Assembly (NCBI RefSeq): GCF_022605525.1
Contig: NZ_JAKQYJ010000001.1
Span: forward strand, 1-64,000
Direction of reading: 5' to 3'
DNA from: Porphyrobacter sp. GA68
Lineage (GTDB): Bacteria; Pseudomonadota; Alphaproteobacteria; Sphingomonadales; Sphingomonadaceae
DNA length: 64,000 nucleotides
Shown: positions 63,305 to 64,000 of the stretch, in pieces
Layout of the letters: each line of letters starts with the position of its first letter
Position numbering within the stretch: the first letter of the stretch is position 1
Program-made: the position numbers and the translations under genes
The notes under the pieces: generated by a model
What the model saw: only the letters and a program-made list of their open reading frames with translations
Database searches by the model: none
Told to the model about the DNA's origin: nothing

Positions 63305-64000
63305 TCACGGCCTACTGAATGTCAGTGAGGTAAGATCGAGCGTGAAGCGCCCCGCCCCCGTCGGAGGTTCCAGTTTCGCGGCGAAAAGCATCATCGCGCC
63401 GCGATCCCCCGCAGGGAGATGGATGTCCCCCTGAGCGTCGGTCGTGAGGTGCTGCCGCGCGCCGTCCGACCCGACCAGGTCGATCGGATAATTCGTCAAG
63501 GGTTTGCCGTGGGCGAGCAGCCGGAAATGATCGGCAGACGAGCGACTGCCGACAAACTCGAGATGCGCGCCGAACGACCGGTCTGCCGCCGAGCGATCCG
63601 TGCAACTCGCGACACACACGAACGTCTTGGCGAACCGCCGCGACACTACCTGCCAGGTGCGCGGTTTGGACAAGGCCTCCACCGCCGCGGCAGCGCCGGG
63701 CAGAACGCGATACTCGCCGAGAATGAGAGGGATGCGATCCTCGGCGTAATCGACGTCGCGAGCCTTGGTCCCGACTCCGGTCACCAGCAAGCCGGGCGTG
63801 GCGCCGGCCACCTCGAGGTTGAGCGCAGCGGGTCCCGCACCTGCGACCCGCACCGTGGGTTCGCCGTTCCCCATGGCGGTCAGCTGCTCGACCCGGTCGG
63901 CCGTGACGACAGTCTCGGGCTTCGGGAAGCTGGAGCCGACGGTAGCCTGGATCGCCACAGGCCCTCTTGCGTCATCGCTGAACTGCACCGGCAACAGGAA
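63305..64000 (-). CDS. DUF4198-like periplasmic protein, cut by the window end
   Basis: At least 231 residues are visible; the frame stays open to the last base, so the N-terminus lies outside. Segments ATVGSSFPKPETVVTADRVEQL, YAEDRIPLILGEYRVLPGAAAAVEAL and ADHFRLLAHGKPLTNYPIDLVGSDGARQHLTTDAQGDIHLPAGDRGAMMLFAAKLEPP match DUF4198 (nickel/cobalt-related, Ig-like beta domains). It ends 26 nt before the DUF305 gene and is probably its operon partner. Confidence 0.75.
   Translation of the reverse strand, partial: FLLPVQFSDDARGPVAIQATVGSSFPKPETVVTADRVEQLTAMGNGEPTVRVAGAGPAALNLEVAGATPGLLVTGVGTKARDVDYAEDRIPLILGEYRVLPGAAAAVEALSKPRTWQVVSRRFAKTFVCVASCTDRSAADRSFGAHLEFVGSRSSADHFRLLAHGKPLTNYPIDLVGSDGARQHLTTDAQGDIHLPAGDRGAMMLFAAKLEPPTGAGRFTLDLTSLTFSRP

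Overview
The window is a high-GC, gene-dense stretch of a self-transmissible mobile element, either an integrative conjugative element or a conjugative plasmid. It most likely comes from an alphaproteobacterium of the order Sphingomonadales (Erythrobacter/Novosphingobium-like). That placement is an inference from the style of several small accessory proteins, the F-type transfer operon and the czc-type metal cargo. No replication, partition, integrase, rRNA or tRNA gene and no CRISPR array was seen, so plasmid and ICE cannot be told apart here.

Layout. (1) 0.3-7 kb: element maintenance genes on the + strand: an ArdC-type antirestriction protein, an Xre/MbcA-RES toxin-antitoxin pair, a DUF2493 protein, small unknown proteins and an SSB. 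(2) 7.5-13.1 kb: a small DNA-binding-like protein, the coupling ATPase TraD and the MobF relaxase-helicase TraI. (3) 13.2-26 kb: a dense accessory island. (4) 26-28.3 kb: an S24 (CI/LexA-like) repressor, small proteins and a secreted or anchored SNase-like nuclease. (5) 28.3-45.9 kb: an 18-gene F-type type IV secretion operon on the - strand, read traA-L-E-K-B-dsbC-V-C-(unknown)-trbI-S26 peptidase-W-U-trbC-N-F-H-G, mostly joined by 4-nt ATGA overlaps. (6) 46.3-47 kb: two small divergent regulators. (7) 47.1-64 kb: metal cargo: a MerR regulator with two identical-style operators, a methyltransferase, two CDF transporters (one fused to a cytochrome c domain), CzcCBA, a HupE-like protein, a membrane-anchor protein, a DedA/VTT-like protein, an MFS exporter, two PepSY proteins, a ferritin-like protein, a DUF305 lipoprotein and a DUF4198 protein cut by the window end.

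The most unusual content is the island at 13.2-22.1 kb. A strong TTGACA promoter carrying a perfect 10-bp inverted repeat drives a tightly packed operon. Its genes encode an acyl-carrier-protein-like protein, an XRE regulator, an ImmA/IrrE metallopeptidase, a divergent thymidylate-synthase-like enzyme, a protein of the 5-hmdU kinase helical-domain / alpha-glutamyl-putrescinyl-thymine pyrophosphorylase type, and a MazG pyrophosphohydrolase with an extra C-terminal domain. Converging on it is an AbiE-type toxin-antitoxin operon whose third gene is a holo-ACP synthase (AcpS). So the carrier protein and its activating enzyme bracket a set of pyrimidine-nucleotide enzymes. My reading is an inducible system that makes or destroys a modified pyrimidine nucleotide, possibly with an acyl or aminoacyl group carried on the ACP, for phage or plasmid conflict. 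Directly downstream lie a membrane-anchored dCTP-deaminase/dUTPase-fold protein that lacks the deaminase glutamate, a PD-(D/E)xK nuclease gene interrupted by one in-frame stop codon, and a type IIG (MmeI-like) restriction-modification enzyme.

For regulation, a TGTAGGAAA element occurs near several transfer-gene promoters, and a related palindrome (TTCCTAGTAGGAA) sits at the S24 repressor gene. This suggests that the repressor controls conjugation across about 40 kb. Function calls come from reading motifs by eye; no database search was run.
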